A stretch of 64,000 bases of DNA from Alentia gelatinosa (Eukaryota; Annelida; Polychaeta; Phyllodocida; Polynoidae), in NCBI GenBank assembly GCA_950022655.1, contig OX465581.1, positions 28,429,300 through 28,493,299 on the forward strand. The letters are read 5' to 3'. Shown in pieces: positions 22,330-35,850 of this stretch; the first letter of the stretch is position 1; the number at the start of each line of letters is the position of its first letter. A model generated the notes under the pieces. That model saw nothing but the letters and a program-made list of their open reading frames with translations. It had not been told where the DNA came from and did no database searches. A program made the translations under genes and the position numbers.

Positions 22330-25320
22330 TAAAAAATAAGTACATGTACTGTAAAAATCAAGACCAGACTGCAACGTTTATAAGAAAATCATATATATTT
22401 TAGCACTAAGTATCTGCCTCAGAATATGAACCATCCTAGGGTCATTCTGAATGGAACTTCATGCGAAATAGCTATAAAAGAATTAGCAGGTGGTGATGGA
22501 AAATGATGGGCGCTTCAAAAAGATATCTACTGGGATGGAGAGGCGGTCTCGTGCGGTTTTCATATATATTGAGCGTATTGAGTGACACAGAATATTATCA
22601 AGAAATAGTTCGATGTAGTTAGATATGACTAAGAATGATCGGTGATGTTCAAATACGATTGGTTAAGATTGAATATGGTTGAAGGTGGTCAACCCTTTGA
22701 TCACATCATGACACTTCCAGGCCTTCGCGTGGGTACCTCAACATGGTGCCTCGATAGTTATATACATTAGCACGAAGATTATGTACATAATTCAATTGCT
22801 ACAGAATTGTTGAGTCTGGTTGACTCTTAAGTTCAATAGAATGTCACAAAAGAAAAAGTTACTTCAAAAAGCCGTTTCTCCAAATATTTCATGAGGAAAT
22901 TCATTTAGCCTCACTACCTATTGGCAAGACCTTCTATTTGATTAGGTAGATATAGCCATACTGTTTTATGTCTTGCTACTCACATTCATAAAACAGGAGA
23001 CAGCAATTATATATTCTTTTTTATTAAATATTATTGTAACTCTCATGAGTATAAGTTTTTCAGTCACACCATTCTTGACATATACATGTACATGATACGC
23101 ATGTTTACTAAGAGACGGCATACGCTCAAGCAGGAATTCTCATCCATGAACTGGTCTGGTACAAATTTGCGAGGTCGTAAATAAAATTAGAGTATCTGGG
23201 AAAGTGAGGGTACAGTGGTGACCAGTGGCAGGTGAGAGCCTCCCAGTATGGAGAACGACGGGTATCCTGGAGTGCTGGGGGTCAATGGGTCAGTAGGGCT
23301 TTAGGCTGATCGCACACCTGATACGCTCCCCGCCGAACATGGCCTACCCATCTGGTACCCGCTACGCACACGCACACTCACCACCTTCTCCATACGTGTA
23401 TATATGTACTTGTATAACCCAGTAGGTCTGTATAGGTATAACTCATGAAAAGTAATGTTACCCCTGTGAGAAAAGTGAACAAATGTCATCTCGTGTAATA
23501 TAGATGGGTGATGGTTACATAAGTAAAGCCGTTTCCACGATTCTGCAGCCCAGTACGCTTCAGAAACAGTAGGATATATGTGTTCAGGTTCACTTCGCTT
23601 TTTGGACAGACATTCAAGTAGAATGGGTGTAGGAAAGGTATCCCAAGCAAAACTCCCAGAATCCAGTTAGAGTAAAGATCGTTCACGATACCTTAGTTCA
23701 CCCTACATTATGTAGAGGTATATTTCAAATATGCGTCCAACTGTTGTTACTTGTAATTATTGGTTTTGGTTGCGAAATTCAGATATATTTCCTTTTTCTG
23801 TGTGTTCTTTGTATTCAACTACGTACACTCTGTGAAGTATGATGTTCGCAATCTATATTAATGATAGCAGAGATCGCCGTCTCATTAACTCTGCATTCTA
23901 TAAAAATCTTCTATGCAAACTCTTAGGTAAACCATTCATAACAACACAATCCATGCCAATTGTAAATGATTTTATATAATGTACTATAGGCTATACCGGA
24001 GAAGCAGTTAATTATCTGAGCGAGGTTGAAGGTTGTTCAGGACACGAGTTCCCCCAGTACAGTACTGGCAGATGAGCAGGGGGGGGGGGGGGCTTCACGT
24101 GGGGCGCACTAAGATCTCTGTCCAGGCCTCCATAACACGCCTGTCAACGCCGAGCAGTTTAGATGTTTTATGAACTTACATTAACGAATGTTTTCGCGCA
24201 TTTAGGTTACTCCAACCGGCAGGGGAAATACCAGACTTATCTGAAGAGCTAATAATCTATGCCTCCATGCAGGGTGAGTTTTACATAATGCGACCTGACG
24301 ATCAGCACAGTAGTCTAGTTGTAAAAACTTGCGATTAAACACGTAGTTTTGGATTGAGAAGCTGTTTGCCATGTCTTGTTACCAGTATTTATGATATAAA
24401 CCTAAATGGACATGTCACATTGCCATTTGACAATTCATCGGTTTCTCCTACGATTTCTAAAATGGTACCAGTGTGTTCTTTGTGCCGATGAATTAAAATA
24501 AGTGTTCCAAAGAAATAACAAAATTCCAATTACATTATTACTATGTGCCTTCTTATTGATGAATTTCTGCATTCAACGAATATACATGTACCATTTATCT
24601 ATCCTCCAAGTCCATCAAATATGACACATATTTCCGAGAATACTTCAGAGTTTCATATCTATTCTGGGATTCTGGCACTTTCCAAGGACAACGCATTTGT
24701 AACAGAATAACTACCATACTTTTTAGTGTACTATCATGGGAATACAAACACTTGACATTGCTGTTCTTCTGCCCTGAGGTTTATGCCTTTATCATCATGT
24801 CTAGGTTGAATGCAGGTATACAGATGAGGGTGACAGGAAAGAAATATAACACAGCAGATTTTGACCAAGAGGTTAACGCGGTTTCCGCGCACCAGACCAT
24901 TATAAGACATCACTGCTCTCATTTTTCATTTTACATCCAGAACGAGTCTTTTTTCCAACCGAGGCACAGTTCTCGAGGTATTAAAAGTACACTATTATGT
25001 AAAAGCAGATTGGAACACCCTAGAAAATATTATAATTTTCTTTGCTCGTCAATCTACATTTGGACTGTCGCTTGTAATCAGAAGTAGCTGGGTCATTTAT
25101 AATAACAGCCATAGTATTCGACAAATTAGAGCAGCGTTGTACACAAGAACATCCATCATCCTGGGTGTCACTTCCTTCTGTTGTGAGTGGAATGTTAATA
25201 GTAAACATGTTGTATACAGTAACATACTCAACGAACACCTCGCAACTGCCCCTGCCGCAGCCATACACTGGTCATATACCATAAAAACTGACTGGCCACC
25301 TTAGCAGACACGGTGCCGCC
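22330..25320. other. Intronic stretch, nothing firm recognised
   Basis: AT-rich intron sequence. A poly(G) run of 14 lies at 24079-24092. A short open block at 24206-24273 has AG/GT borders but the wrong phase for this gene and is not called. Confidence 0.4.
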
Positions 25321-25329
25321 CTGATGATA

Positions 25330-26829
25330 CATACGCATCTCACTTTCCCCAGCCAGCGACGTAAATCACGGCGAGGACAGGCGCTCATCCAGGCACCCAC
25401 CCACCAGCCGGCCCCCGCCCCCTTCTGCCCGTGCACAGCGGGCACACCGAGTGACTGCCGTGCCAATGGCGTGCTGGCGGCAGCAGCTGCTCAAAGGACG
25501 AGGTGGAGAAGATGGGGGCCGGGTTCAGGACCCGGTCAGCAGTCACTGCTCGCCGATGGGGGCTATAGGCAAAGGCCCGGGCAAGGCGAAGCAGGCGCGG
25601 CCAGCGTTATTGATTTGCGCTGCTACAAGGATGACAGCGGCGGCGGCAGTGGCTTGGGCGGCTGCAGGTTTCTCTCCAGACGTCCCACCCTCTGCCCACA
25701 ATTCCCGCTGCCTCTCCCGCTTACTCACACACCTAGCTAGCCGTCTTGAGTACGCATACTCCGCGAGTCGCTGACAGTTATTTGTGCTTCAGCTCATGAG
25801 TTGTTTTGAGTTACTCGCCCCAGTGACACACGTAAACTACACACGTGGCCGGCGCAGTGTGAAGCGACCACGTGGACCCAGACCTGACCACGCCTACCCG
25901 TCTCGTGTCGACTGAGATGTAAACACAGGATCCCGCCGCTCATTGGCTACTGGTAATGACGTCAGGTCTAGACGTCAGAGCAGAGAGCGATGACGTAAAC
26001 GCCGGGTGCGTGATCGTCGGGAAGAGAGGGAATGTGTGTATGACGCTGGGAGAGGGTGAGGCTGAGCGAGTCTTGGTCCAGCCGGCAGGAAGGAGGAGGA
26101 GGTGGAGGAGATGAGCAGGGAGGACCATCAGGCGTGAGCAGCTCTTGTAGGTAAGAGAGAGCAGCTCCAGAAAAGGGGGAGTGAGTAGGTGGGTGAGTGA
26201 CAGCGCCGTGGTGTACACGTCTACGTACCTGGGTGTGATTGGACTGTATGCCGGCACACTTCAACCAGCCACCGACTGCCAGGTAGAGTCTGGCCCACCT
26301 ACGCAGCCCTTACAACTGTGTGCCACTCGCGACCTCAACTACAACTACACTGATGCCAAAATCCGGACACTAGTCTGGTCCCTGGCCCCTGACCCTGGAG
26401 ACGACCAGCGGCTCTCTCGGACACCGCCGTTTGTGCTGAGTGGACATCGCGCAACGCACACCCTCCTAACCAAACAGCACACAAGACGTTGAGCACTCCT
26501 CAATGAGCGAATAACTTCCGTGATTTGTGACCCCGGCCGCCGCGAATGGCTTGTCTTAACGTGATAACAATGACCTGTTTACAGGGGAGCAATCATCGGG
26601 AGAGGCAATAATAAACGGTGCCTATCGGCTCCGACCGCGTGTGGTCAGCTGCGAGCAGTTTGCGGGGACAGGCACTGGCCCGGCGGCGAGCGCCGCCCCG
26701 CCCCCTTCGCCTGTACCCACCCGGTATCGATAAGGCCACAGACAGTAGTGACTGCTGTGTGGGGATGTTTTCCTCGAGCTCCTCCGCCGCTTGCTACCCA
26801 ATGAGGCCTCAGAGTCACCATGTGTGTTG
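25330..26829 (+). promoter_or_regulatory. GC-rich island with CRE/CCAAT motifs and a splice donor
   Basis: GC content and CpG density rise sharply compared with both sides. Visible motifs are RCGTG cores at 25843-25847 and 25870-25874, an inverted CCAAT box (ATTGG, about 25942), a perfect CRE TGACGTCA at 25957-25964, and CRE-like GACGTCAG at 25971 and TGACGTAA at 25991. About 830 bp on, a strong donor TGTGTTG/GTAAGTATT ends a potential first exon at 26829. An ATG in good context (CACCATG, 26820-26822) would enter the intron in phase 1, the phase exon C needs. Other upstream ATGs are in another frame. It could equally be the promoter of an unrelated transcript on either strand. Confidence 0.45.
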
Positions 26830-29800
26830 GTAAGTATTGATTGAATCAATAGTACAAATTATCCCAGAGAACAGGCATCAGGCCTCTCCTATTCGGTTCC
26901 CTATTTTCTTCCCTGGGGATATAGAAATCTTTTCACTGCTCACTGGGAAAACACCTCTTTCATAACACGTTGCTGGTAAACACATTGGTGAAGTATTCGG
27001 ATATTCCACATATCCATGTGATATCTGGCATTTGCTATCCAGTGGCAATTATTCAACAAGATAAGCCAATGTATCTTTTGAGTGTGTTTGCAATATAGAC
27101 CATGGCCCTCATGTGGAAGAAGAACGTCAATTTGGTTTGCTGGCGCCAGCCTTCCCGGCTCTTCACCAGTGTAATGCCTAGCTGAAGCAATGTTGACGGG
27201 TATTATATAATCAAAGTTATTTGTTGGTCTGTTTTTTCCAACCACGTTTACAGTCTTATCTATTTGGACGTCATTCCTTACCCCACTATAAAAGTGATGG
27301 GATGGAAGATAAAATGTAGCGTTTTTGTTTCTTATGTAGTAGATTGCGAGGAATGAAATATATATGTCCTGTGCATGCCTGTGAATTGCCTTCATGACCA
27401 CATCCCTGCTGTAGACGGCGTGGGAAGAGTAGCGCGCATCAGACCTTTAAAGACCTTTGATAGTAGTGAATCATTCCCTCATCAGTGTAGTGGCCAATAT
27501 AAAAATCTAGTAAACCTGACTGCATCAAATATAAGGTGAACCAGTATGTGTCTATATATATAATCTACAAAAGACTGTATTTTTTGTGAGTATTCTAAGC
27601 AGATGCTGCGAGATACCATCAAAATTCATATATTTTAGGGTGAGGCTAGAGGGAGACGGATTTGCTGTTTCAGGAGATGTGTAATAGAGGGCTTACTGGG
27701 GTGAGACACCAGAAAAAGCAACGGCCTATGTTGTGCTAGAGAATAACTTGCGTGTGTCTAAGAGGGTAACCTCACTGTGTATAGGCTATACTGCTATTCT
27801 CTATGGCAACTTAAACAGTGAAGGAGGCATCTGGGTGAAATCAGGGGCAGGATCCACTTAGATCACCTATTTGTGTGTGGAAGCTCGACATTGGAACAGC
27901 CCGCCAAATAGACATCTGTGCGTGATTTACTCCAATCCAATGTCACTACAGTAACACCTGGGTTCTCTGGCTCTCTCCCTCTCTCTCGATGTGTGGGTGA
28001 AGGTGGGGTTTGGGGTGGTGGTGATGGTGATGGTGGCGAATGACCGGGCATGAGCAATGGGCCGACAAGTCTATTGCTGTAACCTAGCAGCACCCATCCG
28101 GCCCCAGGGATGCGACGCTCTACTCCTCCAGGGTCTGGCTAACTGAGTCCCTTTTGAGTTTAGAATTGTCAATACGAAAATAAGGTTGCTCATACACCTT
28201 TGTGAATATCTCTGGAGAAAGACTCTTAATTTCGGCAGTTTTTCTCTCGGCCTATGGGTTCTTTTTACACCTCTGCAAAGGTTCCTTTCAGGTCACACCA
28301 ATGTGAACACATGATTAGTCTGCCAATCAAGGAGGAGGCTCTCTGCCATTCTAATACCCACCTATACGATTACATTTGAATATGCTTGGACATTTCCGTA
28401 CATTTTTATTTCTTTCATCAGGATCTGCTTTCGGTTAGTGACCTCTTCTTCCCTCCACCCATCCATGTGTCCATCCCTCCATCCATCTATTTTCATTTAG
28501 CTTGATAAACATACACTTATAAAATGTTTCTTGTTCTTTCTCTGTTCTCATTTCCGTCATCATTTTAGCAAACAATTTTGTTTATCCAAGTTTACAAACT
28601 TTGACTCATTTTTTCTGTCTCATGAAATAACAGGTATACAAAAGCCTCATATCGTATTGATTATCATATTTCTTTGCTATGGTGCTGTTGCGCCATTATT
28701 TCTGTTTCATCCCTATATTCTTCTATCACCTTCTTACCTAATCCTTTCATTCCATTGATAACTGCCTCCCTGACCTTTGGATATTGATTGGTACACCTTT
28801 ATCCTTTCTTGAATTGTTCTCAGTCACGCTATTCATGTACTCTACATACCTTAGACAACTCAATGAATAGTGTTAGCATTGTATCATCTGTGTCTCTTCT
28901 TTCATTTTCTGAAGTGAGGTTGGTTCATATATTAGTGTATTTCTTTTAATACCGGCTGAATTTTATCTGATCCAGTGATTCATATTTGAAGAAGGGGAAG
29001 ACAAATAAGACAAAACAATTGGTGTTTTTGTTTCTGCTCGGGCTGTAAAATGACTTTTCGTTTCAGTCCTGAGGGAATTTATATATGAAAATAAAAAGTG
29101 ATGGACAATGTATAGTAAATGATTTTGTAACATCAGTTAGAAATAACTACAGATGTAAATATCTGCAGTTTATTCTATGATATGGGAAGAACTCCTTGGT
29201 GAGGTAAGGGTTCGGATTGAGAGCCTCTGGCGACAGGTCGGGTTTCGTTGGAAAACCAAGACCGATGAGAGTTCAGATAAGGGTTGGGAACAAAGTGCTA
29301 GGGAGCAGCATATATATGTGAGGTCCCAAATAAACGTCCTAAATAGATCCGCTAAGGTTCGGTTGGGTTTAGGTTTAGGATAGATAGTGATGAGGAAAGG
29401 GCTAGATAAGGGTTGGGATGGAGGGTCTTGGAAAGGGGTGCGTATTGATCCATTCACTAGCGTCGATCAATACGCTGAGGTCAGACCTGATCAATGCCGT
29501 ATTTCAAGGCAGGCAGACTGGGGTCCAGCTCGTTCGGAAACTGCCTATTTGGTGAGGTCCTCTTTCACAGAGATACGGTTTTCCAGGCGGTGGATATCAT
29601 GCTATTTAGACAGAAGACTATGTTCATAAAACAGCCTCTATTCTGAACACGAATATATACATACATGTCTGTTCACTTAAATCTCATTTATGGTCGTCAT
29701 TGTCAGATATCTACCCAGCATCTTGATAAGTTGCTAGGAACGTGTCAGTCTCCAAACACAGCTCGGCATTCGGGATTCCCTTTGAACGTAGGGTATTTAC

Positions 29801-32790
29801 GAACGTGGCCAATGGCGGGAAGATAATGGGGAAGCGTTTGAGTCCGGGGCTGGCGGCGGGCCAAGCAGGCTGAGTGACGGTTGAAGGCCACTGCGTGGGG
29901 GTAAACATGGGGAAGGTCTGTGTACCGCCTGCACTGTCGAGGCTATGTAGGTCGCTCCCCAATTCTTTTACATTTCCCCTCTTGTTTAATCATTTATTCC
30001 ATTATACCTCACCTTACCTTCAAGTCAATTAGTGAGAACAATCAGCTTTCGTTCAAGTATAGCCTCAATGTAGTTACTTTTATAGGTTGAAAGTGTGCTA
30101 AAAATAGCTTCGTGGCAGAATTATACTGCAGCCAGGGATCAAGTCTTGGAAAGGTGGAGCAATGGTCACAGATATAAGACACAATTCCACCAACCATTGA
30201 ATCATCTCCGTATTCCAATCTGCTGGGAGGTGTGATACCTGCTTGGTGTCCTTGTTCTAGGATTCTTTTTCCAAATTGCTAGTCAGACGTGTTCAACCCT
30301 CGATTCCTAAATTGTGAAACCATCGTGTAACAGTGCGGGTAGTTGTCCCTATAATTAGAGATTATCCTCAGAACGGTCATGTTTTTTTTTGCCAGGGAAA
30401 CAGCTCAGTTACCGTCTACATCTACCAGGAACATAGTCATAAGCGACCAACACCGGCTACGAGAGCCCTTTCCAAGGCGTTTGTCAGGGAGAACCCTGGA
30501 GCGTGTGGGCGGAATGCTGTAGACTTGTCAATAACCTCCAAGTGAGCTTTCAGTTTTTGTGTCTAGTAGGGGCTCCAGTGTAGCGCGGATCACGGGGCCA
30601 TAACCACAATTGGCAGGGTTCTGTGGTGTGACCTCAGAGAAAAGCCACAGAAAAGCGACAGTCCCATCCATAGCTGAACATTGATAGAGACCAAAATTTC
30701 AGAAAGAGTCTTCATATCATTGCTTCATATTGTGGCTTCAGTCTATTGCTCTACACACGTGGTGGCTTCCTAGGTCAGCTCAGATTTGATAATCAGTAAG
30801 ATATCATCTAATGTGTAACTAAAGTGCAATATCTATTCTACCTATACAATATACACTTGTGAAGAATAGAATTAATTTCATCAGCAATCGCCAAGCTGTA
30901 GTTGAAGGCGATCATTGTTGAGTATTGATCAAATCGCTGGTTGGTGGTAGTTCATGGCCTTGGGGTATTGGGTTAGGCTGAAGAGGCTAGAACGATAAGC
31001 TGGTGGATGGTGGTTTCTTGATCCTCCTTCTTCACGAGATGTTTCTGTCTTTCGGCTCCTCAAAGCCGTCCTTAGGGAAGCGCATATCAACGCCACCAGC
31101 AGCTCGGTTTTCACGGCAGTGATGGATGTGGGTTGACTTCAGAGAGTACTACATTTAGATAACCCAACCAGAGTGCCAACCCCAGGACCACCATGTCCCC
31201 CACCTGCACCATCTACCCACCCGCAGAACCCTTCTGCATTCTTGCGAGTTGCATTTCAGGTGGTGAATAGTGTCTCTCTGTTTCCTATTCAGCATCGTCT
31301 TTAGCTTCCTTGGATTCACAGTTCAAAATTAGATGTTGATAGAAGGAAAAAGGTTACTTAGTTGCTTGGAAGTTAATCGTTACGTTAAAATGATTGAAGT
31401 AACTATCAGTCAAGAGCAGAATATAGAATTGTTGCTACTTGTTTGATAGCATACATTTCGCCGAATAATTTCTTTCCCCTAAGTTTGAAAGGAAGTTAAG
31501 AGCCCCGGGTGGAATTTGATATATTCCGAAAGGCGGCTGTTCTAACGAGATAATTATTAAGTATCGACCTCTGTGTGGTCTTCCATCATGGTCTTCGTTA
31601 ACTGACTTTCAAACCGTCTTTTTGTATAGTAGTGATGTAGTGACTACCAGCTCTTCCTGTTCCACCCACATGGTATACCAATTAGCTTAGCGGACAGAAA
31701 AACTTCTCTTGTCTTTGTATGTGCATGTTGCCCCAGGATTAGAATCCCCATTCACAAGTATATCGTTGTATTTGATTTTTTTAAACTTTTTCACTCAGTA
31801 TATTCAAAGTAGGCAGATGGCCCATAGGAACTATCATTGCGTTACTGACATAGTTAACAAAAAGAGCTCGGTGAAGTGGATAATGCTGCCCTTTGGTCAC
31901 AATCGGAAGCTTCACGGTCACCAAAAGGGGGAATGATTGAGTGTTTACCCCTGAACACCGCAAATCGATGCGCCTCTTGTTTACAGGATGGCTAGTGATA
32001 CTGAAAGGGCCAATAGACTTATTGTCCATCTTAGCGCGAAGAGATAACAGCTTGGCCCACCACTTGACAACTGACTATATCAGAAGGGAAACAAAGCGTG
32101 AGTCCCTGCTTCCCTGCACCCAAAGCAATAATCACCTCGTTCATTTCAACACCAGTCGACGACCTTGTTGCCCTATACAAAGAATAACAATTCTTCTGTT
32201 CTTGATCAAGCGACATTCGCAGTGCATACAAATAGAGTAATTGTTTATTTATTCTGAGGCCACGAGGTTCCTGTGGCTGTGGATACAACATCCAGCACCG
32301 GTGCTTGGCACATTACCTAACCGAATAACCTGTGCTCTTCTCTGCAAGACCGGCAGCATTTATTCTCCTGCCTTGGGTCTCTAATACTGCTTAGCATTAC
32401 CCTACAGGTGAGCGTTCCCGTTTGCGTAAACTCCAGGTAGCACCTGGAGCAGGTGGAGTTGCTCCATTCTACTGGAGCTGCTCCAGGAGGCGCGCTGCTC
32501 CACATCGTTGTATTTGTGGAGATCTTATGGGTCAGTGTCGGCTTTTCCAGACGGGTGCAGCCTCGACCTTCATTCATTCGTGATAAAGCTGCTCAGTAGT
32601 CATGCCCGTGGGGGTCAGAGCCTGTTAACTGCTCCAAACGTATTGATAATGAGCGGCGGGCATGATCGCGATATGGGGCCTCACTGCGGGATCCTCGAGG
32701 CATTGACTAGCAACGAGATCTGTATGTTGATGGAATTATATTCTTTTTCATTTCACAGTAAAATTTTTAATGATTTTATCATGAATCAAA
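26830..32790. other. Intronic stretch without recognised genes
   Basis: About 6 kb of unremarkable sequence. Short simple runs occur at 28009-28036 (GGTGAT type) and 28440-28495 (CCATC type). Open frames up to 153 codons (26940-27401, minus) show no domain and have no splice support. A Leu-rich minus frame near 29711 is also unrecognised. Confidence 0.4.
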
Positions 32791-32794
32791 AGGG

Positions 32795-32798
<4 letters not shown>

Positions 32799-32883
<85 letters not shown>

Positions 32884-32909
32884 CATATAAATATATACAT
32901 ATTTATATA

Positions 32910-32977
<68 letters not shown>
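32799..32977. repeat. Long AT microsatellite
   Basis: About 180 bp of (AT)n with a few AAAT and ACAT interruptions. It creates a spurious 199-codon frame of Ile-Tyr repeats. Confidence 0.95.
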
Positions 32978-32978
<1 letters not shown>

Positions 32979-33560
32979 CTTTTTTATTTAAAGGTTTTTA
33001 TTGGCTTCGATTCATTACAAATCGCTCTTCCAAGCAATAATCAATACTACAGTAAAGGGGTAATTGATATTTACAATGAGTGGATTGTGGCATCAAAAGA
33101 AGATTAGTGCATCTAGGAGCGGCACTGTTGATACTCATCGTGAAGCGCTTACATATTGTTTGTGTTTGTGTATATATATATATCGGACTCAGAGAGCGCC
33201 CGCTCCCTCCTTCTCGACTTTGATATTCCGGAATCTCCTAGAATCTGCTCCATATTTTCCGAATAATCAGGAAAATCATCTTTACAACTACGAGTAGTAG
33301 ACTTGGTCTTTACCTTCCGACCCATTATAGACTTGGGACCTCCCAAAGTCTGACCAATCAATAGTTTTTTCAATATACCGTGAAAGCTCAACTGAGCAGG
33401 TCGGAGGCTGGAAGCAGAGCGAGGAGAAACGGTTAGAGCAGCTCAGACCCTGCGGGAAAGGAATTGTAACCATAATATGAGCATTATACATATCAACACG
33501 CCTCACAACGGAAGCGAAGGTATACCGCAGTGAATAATAAATACGTTGTCATTCGATATT

Positions 33561-33601
33561 TATATTAATATATAGTATATATAATAATATATATAATAAT
33601 A

Positions 33602-33659
<58 letters not shown>

Positions 33660-33676
33660 TATATATATATATATAT
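33561..33676. repeat. AAT/AT microsatellite
   Basis: Alternating (TAATA)n, (AAT)n and (AT)n blocks. The flank at 33680-33850 has GCGAGTGAT repeats and short inverted pieces (CGAAAAAAGGCTCG, GCGAGCGAT) of another old element. Confidence 0.9.
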
Positions 33677-34789
33677 AAGCGACCCCTGAGTGAGCCATAA
33701 TTATTCTTATTCAACATTTTCTCATGGTTTTTTTATCACTCGCGAAAAAAGGCTCGCAAAAGCGAGCGATAGTAAATCTATACAACGCAAACGGTCGCAT
33801 GAGGCCATAAGCGAGTGATGAGCGAGTGATAATTTTCCTATTCAACAAGGCCCAGGTCGACTCTGGTTCTTCACAGTAGGTGTCTAGTGTTGACTGATTA
33901 CATGGCGCGGACTACACGTTAAACATGTGCTGACGGAAATCAAGCCATCGCTACGCTGTGTAATGAGTAGGCACCACCTCACACTTAGCCTTAGTGTAAG
34001 GTGCTGATGCACATTCCAGTCAAGCATCATAACAGGCAGAGTTATGGCAACTATGAGCAGCTAGGAGCACCTATGTTTTGGGTGCCTAGAAGCTTGGTGT
34101 TTGTCTGACCCACCTTCAGCAGTACAAGAAGTAAGGGGTGAGACTCAATGGCTGGCGTATGCTTGCTTACCTGAGCTACTCAGCAGTGGTCTGGGGTGGT
34201 AAGACGTGGATATGTACCTACCAGGAGTGAGACCCCGCTTGTAAACATTACCTCGTGTTGGTAATTGTTAAGCGGTGCTCTTGATTCATAGCTGCCATGG
34301 CTTTTTTTCGCGCCATATTTTCTTTTTGTTAAACAATCTGTCCCAGCTGCGATCTACGACCAACAATTGTAGTTCTACGCATTACAAGTGTATGCCATCA
34401 TAACCCACAGTTTATAATTTTTGCTGTTTTTCAAATGGCAAAGCAGCGTACACACATCTGAGTGTAATGAGAGATCACCTTGTATTTCTTCCTGTAATGT
34501 ATTACATACTGTATAACGGGGGATACAGCTATACATGGAAGAAGAAGAGGTATTTGGGTTCGTTTACTTCCATAAATCATTGTATATTTTGGTGGATAAT
34601 CATTTGATAAATCCCATCGACCGTCTGTCTGGCCCTGACCCGCCATTGTTGGGCAGAGTTTTTGACATTTCGTATGAGTGTTGTACCTCAACACAGAAAC
34701 ATGCGCGGAAATTAGATTTTCATCTCTTTTTTTTCATCAGGCCTAGTAATAACGATTTACAACCCGCTTACAATGATTCCCGTGTACAT

Positions 34790-35115
34790 ATATATGTTAT
34801 TATTACATACCTATGGCCGAACATCTATGAAATACTACCTGCTACTAGGGGTGCAGTATAAATAATGTTCGGGCGCACTGCGCCCGTTGTGAATATTCGG
34901 GCGCACTGTGACCATTGGGTCAATTGGTACATTTGATAAGTATCTTTTTTAAGCCTTTTTTTAATATTTAGTTATGTAACAATAAGAAAACGTAGTGACT
35001 GAGCCCGTAGGGATGCCATTCTCGGCCATAAATACGCCGAGGCGGAGGGACGTATTTATGGCATTAAAAGACCTCGAACGGCCATCCCTTCGGGCTCAGT
35101 GACCACGTTTTCTCT
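34790..35115. mobile_element. Fold-back repeat, related to 51975-52200
   Basis: A block around 34798-34880 (ATGAAATACTACCTGCTACT, GGGGTGCAGTATAAATAATG) is repeated near 51985-52065. Next to it an inverted pair at 34986-35016 and 35081-35112 (GAAAACGTAGTGACTGAGCC and its complement) encloses a smaller hairpin around CATAAATACG. No coding is seen. It is a non-autonomous element of unknown class. Confidence 0.6.
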
Positions 35116-35499
35116 TACAATATACTATTAAATGACTACGCTTCTTAAAAGGTGATATCTCCTAGAAAAATAGAAGTTTTCGTAGATACATAAATGGGAG
35201 CATCAAAGGTGTACTGCACATAGTTTTGACATAAGAAAAAACAAACAAAAGATGAAAATAAACATCCCAGTGTGTATGTATTCATGAATGGAATAAACAG
35301 TATCAGTCCTAAAAGTGAATCGTATATAGAACACTGACGTTCAGATTTAGCTGAAACAACTGGATCTTGTAGGAAAACGAGAGCCATCACGGACCTGCCT
35401 ATATCCTCAATGTTGGTATCGATCTGGCTGCTTATTCGGGATAGAATCACTATTCCAAGAGTTGTATCTCAGGTCTGGAATAGCTCACGTCTCACTCAG

Positions 35500-35850
35500 A
35501 AAACAAGTGGCGCTTCTTTCATTGCCGCTTTTCTACTGGGGCGCACTGCCCGGCACGGTATACTCGTATAGACACGCACACGCGCTTACGGCAGGAGGCG
35601 TGTTTCTGCTCTAGATTAGTCTGGGTGCGCGGCCCGGGCACGCTCCCTGCACGTGCGTCCTGACGGGAGTAGATTACGTGTGTAAAGTGTAAAATCAGCC
35701 TTCGGGAGAACAGTATGCTAGCACTGCGGGAAGGGCCTGGTGACCTGCGAGGGAGCAGGTGGGGGATGGGGCTGTTGTGACCTGCTGCTCTGTTGACCGG
35801 AGGCTGACGGGCTGCTGCCTGTTACACCCCACACACTGTTGGCCAATCGA
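35500..35850. promoter_or_regulatory. GC-rich intronic island with RCGTG cores
   Basis: CpG-rich sequence with CACACGCGC, GCACGTGCGTC (ACGTG at 35651-35655) and TTACGTGTG (35676-35680). The nearby potential exon borders are weak. It may be an enhancer or a minor promoter. The evidence is composition and motifs only. Confidence 0.25.

Noticed and set aside
24206..24273. 68-nt block with AG and GT borders in the long intron
   Set aside because: In the phase needed after exon B it contains a stop. The open frame would need a phase-2 acceptor, which does not fit.
26940..27401. 153-codon minus-strand frame
   Set aside because: Longest clean frame in its area but no recognisable domain or promoter. 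AT-rich chance frame is more likely.
32508..33107. 199-codon plus-strand frame
   Set aside because: Most of it is Ile-Tyr translated from the (AT)n microsatellite. The ends have no domain.
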